From Chrysogorgia sp. JL179-B06 (lineage: Eukaryota > Cnidaria > Anthozoa > Scleralcyonacea > Chrysogorgiidae), in the NCBI GenBank assembly GCA_035772405.1, contig JAYKKM010000259.1:496001-560000 (forward strand): a stretch of DNA of 64,000 nt, written 5' to 3'. The notes under the pieces were generated by a model. The model saw nothing but the letters and a program-made list of their open reading frames with translations. It was not told where the DNA came from and ran no database searches. This document shows, in pieces, positions 30,019-43,100 of this stretch (the first letter of the stretch is position 1; each line of letters opens with the position of its first letter). Position numbers and translations under genes: made by a program.

Positions 30019-31192
30019 TTCATTTCAGCAACAACCTCTCTTGTTACTTGCCAGGATGCTACCATTGGCAAATCCACATGTATGTGGGTGAATAAGACTG
30101 AAAACCATTCTAAATCGCGAAACTTCCGTCACTGAAATGACTATTTGCAATGAACACACTACTTTGCTCATCCGAACAAACTTTGAATCTGCCGCCAAAC
30201 ATTTCGTCGCGCGCATTATTCTGACAGGTTTAAGACATAACACAGGCCACTTTCTCGTCAGATCATTAGCAACATTGTGATATTTTATCAAAAACTTAGT
30301 TATTAAAGTTATAACAAACGCTGACGGCTGACAGAACTCTTTAATATATTTTCAAAAGCTACAGAAGATATATAACAAGCTATTCATTCGTACGTTGCAT
30401 TATTAAAGTAAATTAAACACTCCATTCCCAAGTTATTAAATATTTTACTTGTGCTAAAATGTATAATATTGTACATCTAAATAAGCCATCAAATTAGAAA
30501 GGGAACTAACCATAGATATAGAACTAAACGTCCTTACTCCATCTTTGTTTTTGTCCGTCCACGTCGCCATGACAATGCGTCCAACCGCTGAGGCAAACAC
30601 CTCGGCTCAAACGTAAAAAATGGCGCCTTCGATAAATATGTTTAGGTTCTAAATATTAAAATTCAACGGCTTCGCCGGGAAGGTTCCCCATGTCCAACGA
30701 GAATCCCCGTATAATCTATAGCTAGAAAATGTACTCAACTTCATCGCTCCAATTAGAAAAGTTTGCATTTTCATTTCGTAAATAGCTTTAAATTGAACAC
30801 TTCAAACGAAATTTCGAAATTTTTTTCATTTTATGCCATTTATCTTGGCGATTAATATAGAAATACCCCCGGTTCAAATTAGGACATTAAAAAAACAACC
30901 TTAGTGCTTGTAATATTCGCATAAAGATAATTGCGAGAGAGTGGTTTTCCTACCCGGCGCAGCACGTTTTTTAATGCACTATTTTTGTCGGTGAATTGTG
31001 CTTGTATCTGATCACGTGACCTTCTGTTTACAAAAGGTAAATGTACACAAAAAAACTTAATATCCATACGAAGTGCATTAACTTCAAAAACAATCCCATT
31101 GTTGCAATCGTCAACTTGAAATAATTTTTCTTTCTATTTTCTCTGATTTAATACCGCAAAGGAGACTGGACCCAGTCATTAATGTGCCTGAG
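30019..31192. other. Gene-poor AT-rich region; one weak exon candidate
   Basis: No convincing gene. On the minus strand an ATG at 30570 opens 20 codons ending at a weak donor (CTATG then GTTAGT at 30510), which could be a short first exon, but nothing downstream supports it. A small palindrome, GACTGGACCCAGTC, lies near 31,163, just before the satellite begins. Confidence 0.35.
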
Positions 31193-34100
31193 CAGTGATA
31201 ACTTTTGAAATAACAGTCCAATTGCTCTAAAAATGGTTTTATTGCGTTTTGCGCCTAAGACAGCATATTTTGGTTAATTTTCAGCAAATTTCACATTTTG
31301 CGTCAAATTTGGGAGAAAAACACTTTTTCTCGAAAAAGTGTTTTTCTCACTCGGCACAGTGATAACTTTTGAAATAACAGTCCGATTGCTCTAAAAATGG
31401 TTTTATTGCGTTTTGCGCCTAAGACAGCATATTTTGGTTAATTTTCAGCAAATTTCACATTTTGCGTCAAATTTGGGAGAAAAACACTTTTTCTCGAAAA
31501 AGTGTTTTTCTCACTCGGCACAGTGATAACTTTTGAAATAACAGTCGGATTGCTCTAAAAATGGTTTTATTCCGTTTGGCGCCTAAGACAGCATATTTTG
31601 GTTAAGTTTTAGCAAATTTAACTTTTTGCGTCAAATTTGGTGAAAAACACTTTTTCTCGAAAAAGTGTTTTTCTCACTCGGCACAGTGATAACTTTTGAA
31701 ATAACAGTCCGATTGCTCTAAAAATGGTTTTATTGCGTTTTGCGCCTAAGACAGCATATTTTGGTTAATTTTTCAGCAAATTTCACATTTTGCGTCAAAT
31801 TTGGGAGAAAAACACTTTTTCTCGAAAAAGTTTTTTTCTCACTCGGCACAGTGAAAACTTTTGAAATAACAGTCCGATTGCTCTAAAAATGGTTTTATTG
31901 CGTTTTGAGCCTAAGACAGCATATTTTGGTTAATTTTCAGCAAATTTCACGTTTTGCGTCAAAATTGGGAGAAAAACACTTTTTCTCGAAAAAGTGTTTT
32001 TCTCACTCGGCATAGTGATAACTTTTGAAATAACAGTACGATTGCTCTAAAAATGGTTTTATTGCATTTTGCGCCTAAGACAGCATATTTTGGTTAATTT
32101 TTAGCAAATTTCACTTTTTGCGTCAAATTTGGGAGAAAAACACTTTTTCTCGAAAAAGTGTTTTTCTCACTCGGCACAGTGATAACTTTTGAAATAACAG
32201 TCTGATTGCTCTAAAAATAGTTTTATTGCGTTTTGCGCCTAAGACAGCATATTTTGGTTAATTTTTAGCAAATTTCACTTTTTGCGTCAAATTTGGGAGA
32301 AAAACACTTTTTCTCGAAAAAGTGTTTTTCTCACTCGGCACAGTGATAACTTTTGAAATAACAGTCGGATTGCTCTAAAAATGGTTTTATTCCGTTTTGC
32401 GCCTAAGACTGCATATTTTGGTTAATTTTCAGCAAATTTCACATTTTTTGTCAAATTTGGGAGAAAAACACTTTTTCTCGAAAAAGTGTTTTTTCTCACT
32501 CGGCACAGTGATAACTTTTGAAATAACAGTCGGATTGCTCTAAAAATGGTTTTATTCCGTTTGGCGCCTAAGACAGCATATTTTGGTTAATTTTTAGCAA
32601 ATTTTACTTTTTGCGTCAAATTTGGGAGAAAAACACTTTTTCTCGAAAAAGTGTTTTTCTCACTCGGCACAGTGATAACTTTTGAAATAACAGTCCGATT
32701 GCTCTAAAAATGGTTTTATTGCGTTTTGCGCCTAAGACAGCATATTTTGGTTAATTTTCAGCAAATTTCACATTTTGCGTCAAATTTGGGAGAAAAACAC
32801 TTTTTCTCGAAGAAGTTTTTTTCTCACTCGGCACAGTGAAAACTTTTGAAATAACAGTTCGATTGCTCTAAAAATGGTTTTATTGCGTTTTGCGCCTAAG
32901 ACAGCATATTTTGGTTAATTTTCAGCAAATTTCACGTTTTGCGTCAAATTAGGGAGAAAAACACTTTTTCTCGAAAAAGTGTTTTTCTCACTCGGCAAAG
33001 TGATAACTTTTGAAACAACAGTCCGATTGCTCTAAAAATGGTTTTATTGCATTTTGCGCCTAAGACAGCATATTTTGGTTAATTTTTAGCAAATTTCACT
33101 TTTTGCGTCAAATTTGGGAGAAAAACACTTTTTCTCGAAAAAGTGTTTTTCTCACTCGGCACAGTGATAACTTTTGAAATAACAGTCCGATTGCTCTAAA
33201 AATGGTTTTATTGCGTTTTGAGCCTAAGACAGCATATTTTGGTTAATTTTCAGCAAATTTCACGTTTTGCGTCAAAATTGGGAGAAAAACACTTTTTCTC
33301 GAAAAAGTGTTTTTCTCACTCGGCACAGTGATAACTTTTGAAATAACAGTCCAATTGCTCTAAAAATGATTTTATTGCGTTTTGCGCCTAAGACAGCATA
33401 TTTTGGTTAATTTTTAGCAAATTGCACTTTTTGCGTCAAATTTGGGAGAAAAACACTTTTTCTCGAAAAAGTGTTTTTCTCACTCGGCACAGTGATAACT
33501 TTTGAAATAACAGTCCGATTGCTCTAAAAATGGTTTTATTGCGTTTTGCGACTAAGACAGCATATTTTGGTTAATTTGCAGCAAATTTCACTTTTTGCGT
33601 CAAATTTGGGAGAAAAACACTTTTTCTCGAAAAAGTGTTTTTCTCACTCGACACAGTGATAACTTTTGAAATAACAGTCCGATTGCTCTAAAAATGGTTT
33701 TATTGCGTTTTGCGCCTAAGACAGCATATTTTGGTTAATTTTTAGCAAATTGCACTTTTTGCGTCAAATTTCGGAGTAAAACACTTTTTCCTCGAAAAGT
33801 GTTTTTCTCACTCGGCACAGTGAAAACTTTTGAAATAACAGTCCGATTGTTCTAAAAATGGTTTTATTGCGTTTTGAGCCTAAGATAGCATATTTTGGTT
33901 AATTTTCAGCAAATTTCACGTTTTGCGTCAAATTTGGGAGAAAAACACTTTTTCTCGAAAAAGTGTTTTTCTCACTCGGCACAGTGATAACTTTTGAAAT
34001 AACAGTCTGATTGCTCTAAAAATGGTTTTATTGCGTTTTGCGCCTAAGACAGCATATTTTGGTTAATTTTTAGCAAATTGCACTTTTTGCGTCAAATTTG

Positions 34101-37100
34101 GGAGAAAAACACTTTTTCTCGAAAAAGTGTTTTTCTCACTCGGCACAGTGATAACTTTTGAAATAACAGTCTGATTGCTCTAAAAATGGTTTTATTGCGT
34201 TTTGCGCCTAAGACAGCGTATTTTGGTTAATTTTTTAGCAAATTGCACTTTTTGCGTCAAATTTGGGAGAAAAACACTTTTTCTCGAAAAAGTGTTTTTC
34301 TCTCACTCGCACAGTGATAACTTTTGAAATAACAGTCCGATTGCTCTAAAAATGGTTTTATTGCGTTTTGAGCCTAAGACAGCATATTTTGGTTAATTTT
34401 CAGCAAATGTTCACGTTTTGCGTCAAATTTGGGAGAAAAACACTTTTTCTCGAAAAAGTGTTTTTTCTCACTCGGCACAGTGATAACTTTTGAAATAACA
34501 GTCCAATTGCTCTAAAAATGATTTTATTGCGTTTTGCGCCTAAGACAGCATATTTTGGTTAATTTTTAGCAAATTGCACTTTTTGCGTCAAATTTGGGAG
34601 AAAAACACTTTTTCTCGAAAAAGTGTTTTTCTCACTCGGCACAGTGATAACTTTTGAAATAACAGTCCGATTGCTCTAAAAATGGTTTTATTGCGTTTTG
34701 CGACTAAGACAGCATATTTTGGTTAATTTGCAGCAAATTTCACTTTTTGCGTCAAATTTGGGAGAAAAACACTTTTTCTCGAAAAAGTGTTTTTCTCACT
34801 CGACACAGTGATAACTTTTGAAATAACAGTCCGATTGCTCTAAAAATGGTTTTATTGCGTTTTGCGCCTAAGACAGCATATTTTGGTTAATTTTTAGCAA
34901 ATTGCACTTTTTGCGTCAAATTTCGGAGTAAAACACTTTTTCTCGAAAAAGTGTTTTTCTCACTCGGCACAGTGAAAACTTTTGAAATAACAGTCCGATT
35001 GTTCTAAAAATGGTTTTATTGCGTTTTGAGCCTAAGATAGCATATTTTGGTTAATTTTCAGCAAATTTCACGTTTTGCGTCAAATTTGGGAGAAAACACT
35101 TTTTCTCGAAAAAGTGTTTTTCTCACTCGGCACAGTGATAACTTTTGAAATAACAGTCTGATTGCTCTAAAAATGGTTTTATTGCGTTTTGCGCCTAAGA
35201 CAGCATATTTTGGTTAATTTTTAGCAAATTGCACTTTTTGCGTCAAATTTGGGAGAAAAACACTTTTTCTCGAAAAAGTGTTTTTCTCACTCGGCACAGT
35301 GATAACTTTTGAAATAACAGTCTGATTGCTCTAAAAATGGTTTTATTGCGTTTTGCGCCTAAGACAGCATATTTTGGTTAATTTTTAGCAAATTGCACTT
35401 TTTGCGTCAAATTTGGGAGAAAAAACACTTTTTCTCGAAAAAGTGTTTTTCTCACTCGGCACAGTGATAACTTTTGAAATAACAGTCCGATTGCTCTAAA
35501 AATGGTTTTATTGCGTTTTGCGCCTAAGACAGCATATTTTGGTTAATTTTTAGCAAATTGCACTTTTTTGGTCAAATTTGGGAGAAAAACACTTTTTCTC
35601 GAAAAAGTGTTTTTCTCACTCGGCACAGTGATAACTTTTGAAATAACAGTCCGATTGCTCTAAAAATGGTTTTATTGCGTTTTGCGACTAAGACAGCATA
35701 TTTTGGTTAATTTTGAGCAAATTTCACTTTTTGCGTCAAATTTGGGAGAAAAACACTTTTTCTCGAAAAAGTGTTTTTCTCACTCGGCACAGTGATAACT
35801 TTTGAAATAACAGTCCGATTGCTCTAAAAATGGTTTTATTGCGTTTTGCGCCTAAGACAGCATATTTTGGTTAATTTTTAGCAAATTGCACTTTTTGCGT
35901 CAAATTTCGGAGTAAAACACTTTTTCTCGAAAAAGTGTTTTTCTCACTCGGCACAGTGAAAACTTTTGAAATAACAGTCCGATTGCTCTAAAAATGGTTT
36001 TATTGCGTTTTGAGCCTAAGATAGCATATTTTGGTTAATTTTCAGCAAATTTCACTTTTTGCGTCAAATTTGGGAGAAAAACACTTTTTCTCGAAAAAGT
36101 GTTTTTCTCACTCGGCACAGTGATAACTTTTGAAATAACAGTCTGATTGCTCTAAAAATGGTTTTATTGCGTTTTGCGCCTAAGACAGCATATTTTGGTT
36201 AATTTTTAGCAAATTGCACTTTTTGCGTCAAATTTGGGAGAAAAACACTTTTTCTCGAAAAAGTGTTTTTCTCACTCGGCACAGTGATAACTTTTGAAAT
36301 AACAGTCTGATTGCTCTAAAAATGGTTTTATTGCGTTTTGCGCCTAAGACAGCATATTTTGGTTAATTTTCAGCAAATTTCACGTTTTGCGTCAAATTTG
36401 GGAGAAAACACTTTTTCTCGAAAAAGTGTTTTTCTCACTCGGCACAGTGATAACTTTTGAAATAACAGTCTGATTGCTCTAAAAATGGTTTTATTGCGTT
36501 TTGCGCCTAAGACAGCATATTTTGGTTAATTTTCAGCAAATTTCACGTTTTGCGTCAAATTTGGGAGAAAAACACTTTTTCTCGAAAAAGTGTTTTTCTC
36601 ACTCGGCACAGTGATAACTTTTGAAATAACAGTCGGATTGCTCTAAAAATGGTTTTATTCCGTTTGGCGCCTAAGACAGCATATTTTGGTTAATTTTTAG
36701 CAAATTTTACTTTTTGCGTCAAATTTGGGAGAAAAACACTTTTTCTCGAAAAAGTGTTTTTCTCACTCGGCACAGTGATAACTTTTGAAATAACAGTCCG
36801 ATTGCTCTAAAAATGGTTTTATTGCGTTTTGCGCCTAAGACAGCATATTTTGGTTAATTTTCAGCAAATTTCACATTTTGCGTCAAATTTGGGAGAAAAA
36901 CACTTTTTCTCGAAAAAGTTTTTTTCTCACTCGGCACAGTGAAAACTTTTGAAATAACAGTCCGATTGCTCTAAAAATGGTTTTATTGCGTTTTGAGCCT
37001 AAGACAGCATATTTTGGTTAATTTTCAGCAAATTTCACGTTTTGCGTCAAAATTGGGAGAAAAACACTTTTTCTCGAAAAAGTGTTTTTCTCACTCGGCA

Positions 37101-40100
37101 TAGTGATAACTTTTGAAATAACAATACGATTGCTCTAAAAATGGTTTTATTGCATTTTGCGCCTAAGACAGCATATTTTGGTTAATTTTTAGCAAATTTC
37201 ACTTTTTGCGTCAAATTTGGGAGAAAAACACTTTTTCTCGAAAAAGTGTTTTTCTCACTCGGCACAGTGATAACTTTTGAAATAACAGTCTGATTGCTCT
37301 AAAAATGGTTTTATTGCGTTTTGCGCCTAAGACAGCATATTTTGGTTAATTTTTAGCAAATTTCACTTTTTGCATCAAATTTGGGAGAAAAACACTTTTT
37401 CTCGAAAAAGTGTTTTTCTCACTCGGCACAGTGATAACTTTTGAAATAACAGTCGGATTGCTCTAAAAATGGTTTTATTCCGTTTTGCGCCTAAGACTGC
37501 ATATTTTGGTTAATTTTCAGCAAATTTCACATTTTTCGTCAAATTTGGGAGAAAAACACTTTTTCTCGAAAAAGTGTTTTTCTCACTCGGCACAGTGATA
37601 ACTTTTGAAATAACAGTCCAATTGCTCTAAAAATGATTTTATTGCGTTTTGCGCCTAAGACAGCATATTTTGGTTAATTTTTAGCAAATTGGACTTTTTG
37701 CGTCAAATTTGGGAGAAAAACACTTTTTCTCGAAAAAGTGTTTTTCTCACTCGGCACAGTGATAACTTTTGAAATAACAGTCCAATTGCTCTAAAAATGG
37801 TTTTATTGCGTTTTGCGCCTAAGACAGCATATTTTGGTTAATTTTTAGCAAATTGCACTTTTTGCGTCAAATTTGGGAGAAAAACACTTTTTCTCGAAAA
37901 AGTGTTTTTCTCACTCGGCACAGTGATAACTTTTGAAATAACAGTCTGATTGCTCTAAAAATGGTTTTATTGCGTTTTGCGCCTAAGACAGCGTATTTTG
38001 GTTAATTTTTAGCAAATTTCACTTTTTGCGTCAAATTTGGGAGAAAAACACTTTTTCTCGAAAAAGTGTTTTTCTCACTCGGCACAGTGATAACTTTTGA
38101 AATAACAGTCCATTGCTCTAAAAATGGTTTTATTGCGTTTTGCGCCTAAGACAGCATATTTTGGTTAATTTTTAGCAAATTGCACTTTTTTGGTCAAATT
38201 TGGGAGAAAAACACTTTTTCTCGAAAAAGTGTTTTTCTCACTCGGCACAGTGATAACTTTTGAAATAACAGTCTGATTGCTCTAAAAATGGTTTTATTGC
38301 GTTTTGCGCCTAAGACAGCATATTTTGGTTAATTTTTAGCAAATTTCACGTTTTGCGTCAAATTTGGGAGAAAAACACTTTTTCTCGAAAAAGTGTTTTT
38401 CTCACTCGGCACAGTGATAACTTTTGAAATAACAGTCGGATTGCTCTAAAAATGGTTTTATTCCGTTTTGCGCCTAAGACAGCATATTTTGGTTAATTTT
38501 TCAGCAAATTTCACATTTTTCGTCAAATTTGGGAGAAAAACACTTTTTCTCGAAAAAGTGTTTTTCTCACTCGGCACAGTGATAACTTTTGAAATAACAG
38601 TCTGATTGCTCTAAAAATGGTTTTATTGCGTTTTGCGCCTAAGACAGCGTATTTTGGTTAATTTTTAGCAAATTGCACTTTTTGCGTCAAATTTGGGAGA
38701 AAAACACTTTTTCTCGAAAAAGTGTTTTTCTCACTCAGCACAGTGATAACTTTTGAAATAACAGTCCGATTGCTCTAAAAATGGTTTTATTGCGTTTTGC
38801 GCCTAAGACAGCATATTTTGGTTAATTTTTAGCAAATTGCACTTTTTTGGTCAAATTTGGGAGAAAAACACTTTTTCTCGAAAAAGTGTTTTTCTCACTC
38901 GGCACAGTGATAACTTTTGAAATAACAGTCCGATTGCTCTAAAAATGGTTTTATTGCGTTTTGCGACTAAGACAGCATATTTTGGTTAATTTGCAGCAAA
39001 TTTCACTTTTTGCGTCAAATTTGGGAGAAAAACACTTTTTCTCGAAAAAGTGTTTTTCTCAATCACAGTGATAACTTTTGAAATAACATTCCGATTGCTC
39101 TAAAAATGGTTTTATTGCGTTTTGCGCCTAAGACAGCATATTTTGGTTAATTTTTAGCAAATTGCACTTTTTGCGTCAAATTTGGGAGTAAAACACTTTT
39201 TCTCGAAAAAGTGTTTTTCTCACTCGGCACAGTGAAAACTTTTGAAATAACAGTCCGATTGTTCTAAAAATGGTTTTATTGCGTTTTGAGCCTAAGACAG
39301 CATATTTTGGTTAATTTTTAGCAAATTTCACGTTTTGCGTCAAATTTGGGAGAAAAACACTTTTTCTCGAAAAAGTGTTTTTCTCACTCGGCACAGTGAT
39401 AACTTTTGAAATAACAGTCTGATTGCTCTAAAAATGGTTTTATTGCGTTTTGCGCCTAAGACAGCATATTTTGGTTAATTTTTAGCAAATTGCACTTTTT
39501 GCGTCAAATTTGGGAGAAAAACACTTTTTCTCGAAAAAGTGTTTTTCTCACTCGGCACAGTGAAAACTTTTGAAATAACAGTCCGATTGCTCTAAAAATG
39601 GTTTTATTGCGTTTTGAGCCTAAGACAGCATATTTTGGTTAATTTTCAGCAAATTTCACGTTTTGCATCAAAATTGGGAGAAAAACACTTTTTCTCGAAA
39701 AAGTGTTTTTCTCACTCGGCATAGTGATAACTTTTGAAATAACAATACGATTGCTCTAAAAATGGTTTTATTGCATTTTGCGCCTAAGACAGCATATTTT
39801 GGTTAATTTTTAGCAAATTTCACTTTTTGCGTCAAATTTGGGAGAAAAACACTTTTTCTCGAAAAAGTGTTTTTCTCACTCGGCACAGTGATAACTTTTG
39901 AAATAACAGTCTGATTGCTCTAAAAAATATTTATTGCGTTTTGCGCCTAAGACAGCATATTTTGGTTAATTTTTAGCAAATTTCACTTTTTGCGTCAAAT
40001 TTGGGAGAAAAACACTTTTTCTCGAAAAAGTGTTTTTCTCACTCGGCACAGTGATAACTTTTGAAATAACAGTCGGATTGCTCTAAAAATGGTTTTATTC

Positions 40101-43100
40101 CGTTTTGCGCCTAAGACTGCATATTTTGGTTAATTTTCAGCAAATTTCACATTTTTCGTCAAATTTGGGAGAAAAACACTTTTTCTCGAAAAAGTGTTTT
40201 TCTCACTCGGCACAGTGATAACTTTTGAAATAACAGTCCAATTGCTCTAAAAATGATTTTATTGCGTTTTGCGCCTAAGACAGCATATTTTGGTTAATTT
40301 TTAGCAAATTGGACTTTTTGCGTCAAATTTGGGAGAAAAACACTTTTTCTCGAAAAAGTGTTTTTCTCACTCGGCACAGTGATAACTTTTGAAATAACAG
40401 TCCAATTGCTCTAAAAATGGTTTTATTGCGTTTTGCGCCTAAGACAGCATATTTTGGTTAATTTTTAGCAAATTTCACTTTTTGCGTCAAATTTGGGAGA
40501 AAAACACTTTTTCTCGAAAAAGTGTTTTTCTCACTCGGCACAGTGATAACTTTTGAAATAACAGTCTGATTGCTCTAAAAATGGTTTTATTGCGTTTTGC
40601 GCCTAAGACAGCGTATTTTGGTTAATTTTTAGCAAATTTCACTTTTTGCGTCAAATTTGGGAGAAAAACACTTTTTCTCGAAAAAGTGTTTTTCTCACTC
40701 GGCACAGTGATAACTTTTGAAATAACAGTCCGATTGCTCTAAAAATGGTTTTATTCCGTTTGCGCCTAAGACAGCATATTTTGGTTAATTTTTAGCAAAT
40801 TTCACTTTTTGCGTCAAATTTGGGAGAAAAACACTTTTTCTCGAAAAAGTGTTTTTCTCACTCGGCACAGTGATAACTTTTGAAATAACAGTCCGATTGC
40901 TCTAAAAATGGTTTTATTGCGTTTTGCGACTAAGACAGCATATTTTGGTTAATTTTCAGCAAATTTCACTTTTGCGTCAAATTTGGGAGTAAAACACTTT
41001 TTCTCGAAAAAGTGTTTTTCTCACTCGGCACAGTGATAACTTTTGAAATAACAGTCCGATTGTTCTAAAAATGGTTTTATTGCGTTTTGAGCCTAAGATA
41101 GCATATTTTGGTTAATTTTCAGCAAATTTCACTTTTTGTGTCAAATTTGGGAGAAAACACTTTTTCTCGAAAAAGTGTTTTTCTCACTCGGCACAGTGAT
41201 AACTTTTGAAATAACAGTCTGATTGCTCTAAAAATGGTTTTATTGCGTTTTGCGCCTAAGACAGCATATTTTGGTTAATTTTTAGCAAATTGCACTTTTT
41301 GCGTCAAATTTGGGAGAAAAACACTTTTTCTCGAAAAAGTGTTTTTCTCACTCGGCACAGTGATAACTTTTGAAATAACAGTCTGATTGCTCTAAAAATG
41401 GTTTTATTGCGTTTTGCGCCTAAGACAGCATATTTTGGTTAATTTTTAGCAAATTGCACTTTTTTGGTCAAATTTGGGAGAAAAACACTTTTTCTCGAAA
41501 AAGTGTTTTTCTCACTCGGCACAGTGATAACTTTTGAAATAACAGTCTGATTGCTCTAAAAATGGTTTTATTGCGTTTTGCGCCTAAGACAGCATATTTT
41601 GGTTAATTTTCAGCAAATTTCACGTTTTGCGTCAAATTTGGGAGAAAAACACTTTTTCTCGAAAAAGTGTTTTTCTCACTCGGCACAGTGATAACTTTTG
41701 AAATAACAGTCTGATTGCTCTAAAAATGGTTTTATTGCGTTTTGCGCCTAAGACAGCATATTTTGGTTAATTTTCAGCAAATTTCACGTTTTGCGTCAAA
41801 ATTGGGAGAAAAACACTTTTTCTCGAAAAAGTGTTTTTCTCACTCGGCATAGTGATAACTTTTGAAATAACAGTCGGATTGCTCTAAAAATGGTTTTATT
41901 CCGTTTTGCGCCTAAGACTGCATATTTTGGTTAATTTTCAGCAAATTTCACATTTTTCGTCAAATTTGGGAGAAAAACACTTTTTCTCGAAAAAGTGTTT
42001 TTCTCACTCGGCACAGTGATAACTTTTGAAATAACAGTCCGATTGCTGTAAAAATGGTTTTATTGCGTTTTGCGCCTAAGACAGCATATTTTGGTTAATT
42101 TTCAGCAAATTTCACTTTTTGCGTCAGAAAAGTGTTTTTCTCACTCAAAACAGTGATAACTTTTGAAATAACAGTCCGATTGCTGTAAAAATGGTTTTAT
42201 TGCGTTTTGCGCCTAAGACAGCATATTTTGGTTAATTTTCAGCAAATTTCACTTTTTGCGTCAAATTTGGGAGAAAAACACTTTTTCTCGAAAAAGTGTT
42301 TTTCTCACTCGGCACAGTGATAACTTTTGAAATAACAGTCCGATTGCTGTAAAAATGGTTTTATTGCGTTTTGCGCCTAAGACAGCATATTTTGGTTAAT
42401 TTTCAGCAAATTTCACTTTTTGCGTCAAATTTGGGAGAAAAACACTTTTTCTCGAAAAAGTGTTTTTCTCACTCGGCACAGTGATAACTTTTGAAATAAC
42501 AGTCGGATTGCTCTAAAAATGGTTTTATTGCGTTTTGCGCCTAAGACTGCATATTTTGGTTAATTTTAGCAAATTTCACATTTTGCGTCAAATTTGGGAG
42601 AAAAACACTTTTTCTCGAAAAAGTGTTTTTCTCACTCGGCACAGTGATAACTTTTGAAATAACAGTCCGATTGCTCTAAAAATGGTTTTATTGCGTTTTT
42701 GCGCCTAAGACAGCATATTTTGGTTAATTTTTTAGCAAATTTGGACTTTTTGCGTCAAATTTGGGAGAAAAACACTTTTTCTCGAAAAAGTGTTTTTCTC
42801 ACTCGGCACAGTGATAACTTTTGAAATAACAGTCCGATTGCTCTAAAAATGATTTTATTGCGTTTTGCGCCTAAGACAGCATATTTTGGTTAATTTTTAG
42901 CAAATTTCACTTTTTGCGTCAAATTTGGGAGAAAAACACTTTTTCTCGAAAAAGTGTTTTTCTCACTCGGCACAGTGATAACTTTTGAAATAACAGTCCG
43001 ATTGCTGTAAAAATGGTTTTATTGCGTTTTGAGCCTAAGACAGCATATTTTGGTTAATTTTCAGCAAATTTCACTTTTTGCGTCAAATTTGGGAGAAAAA

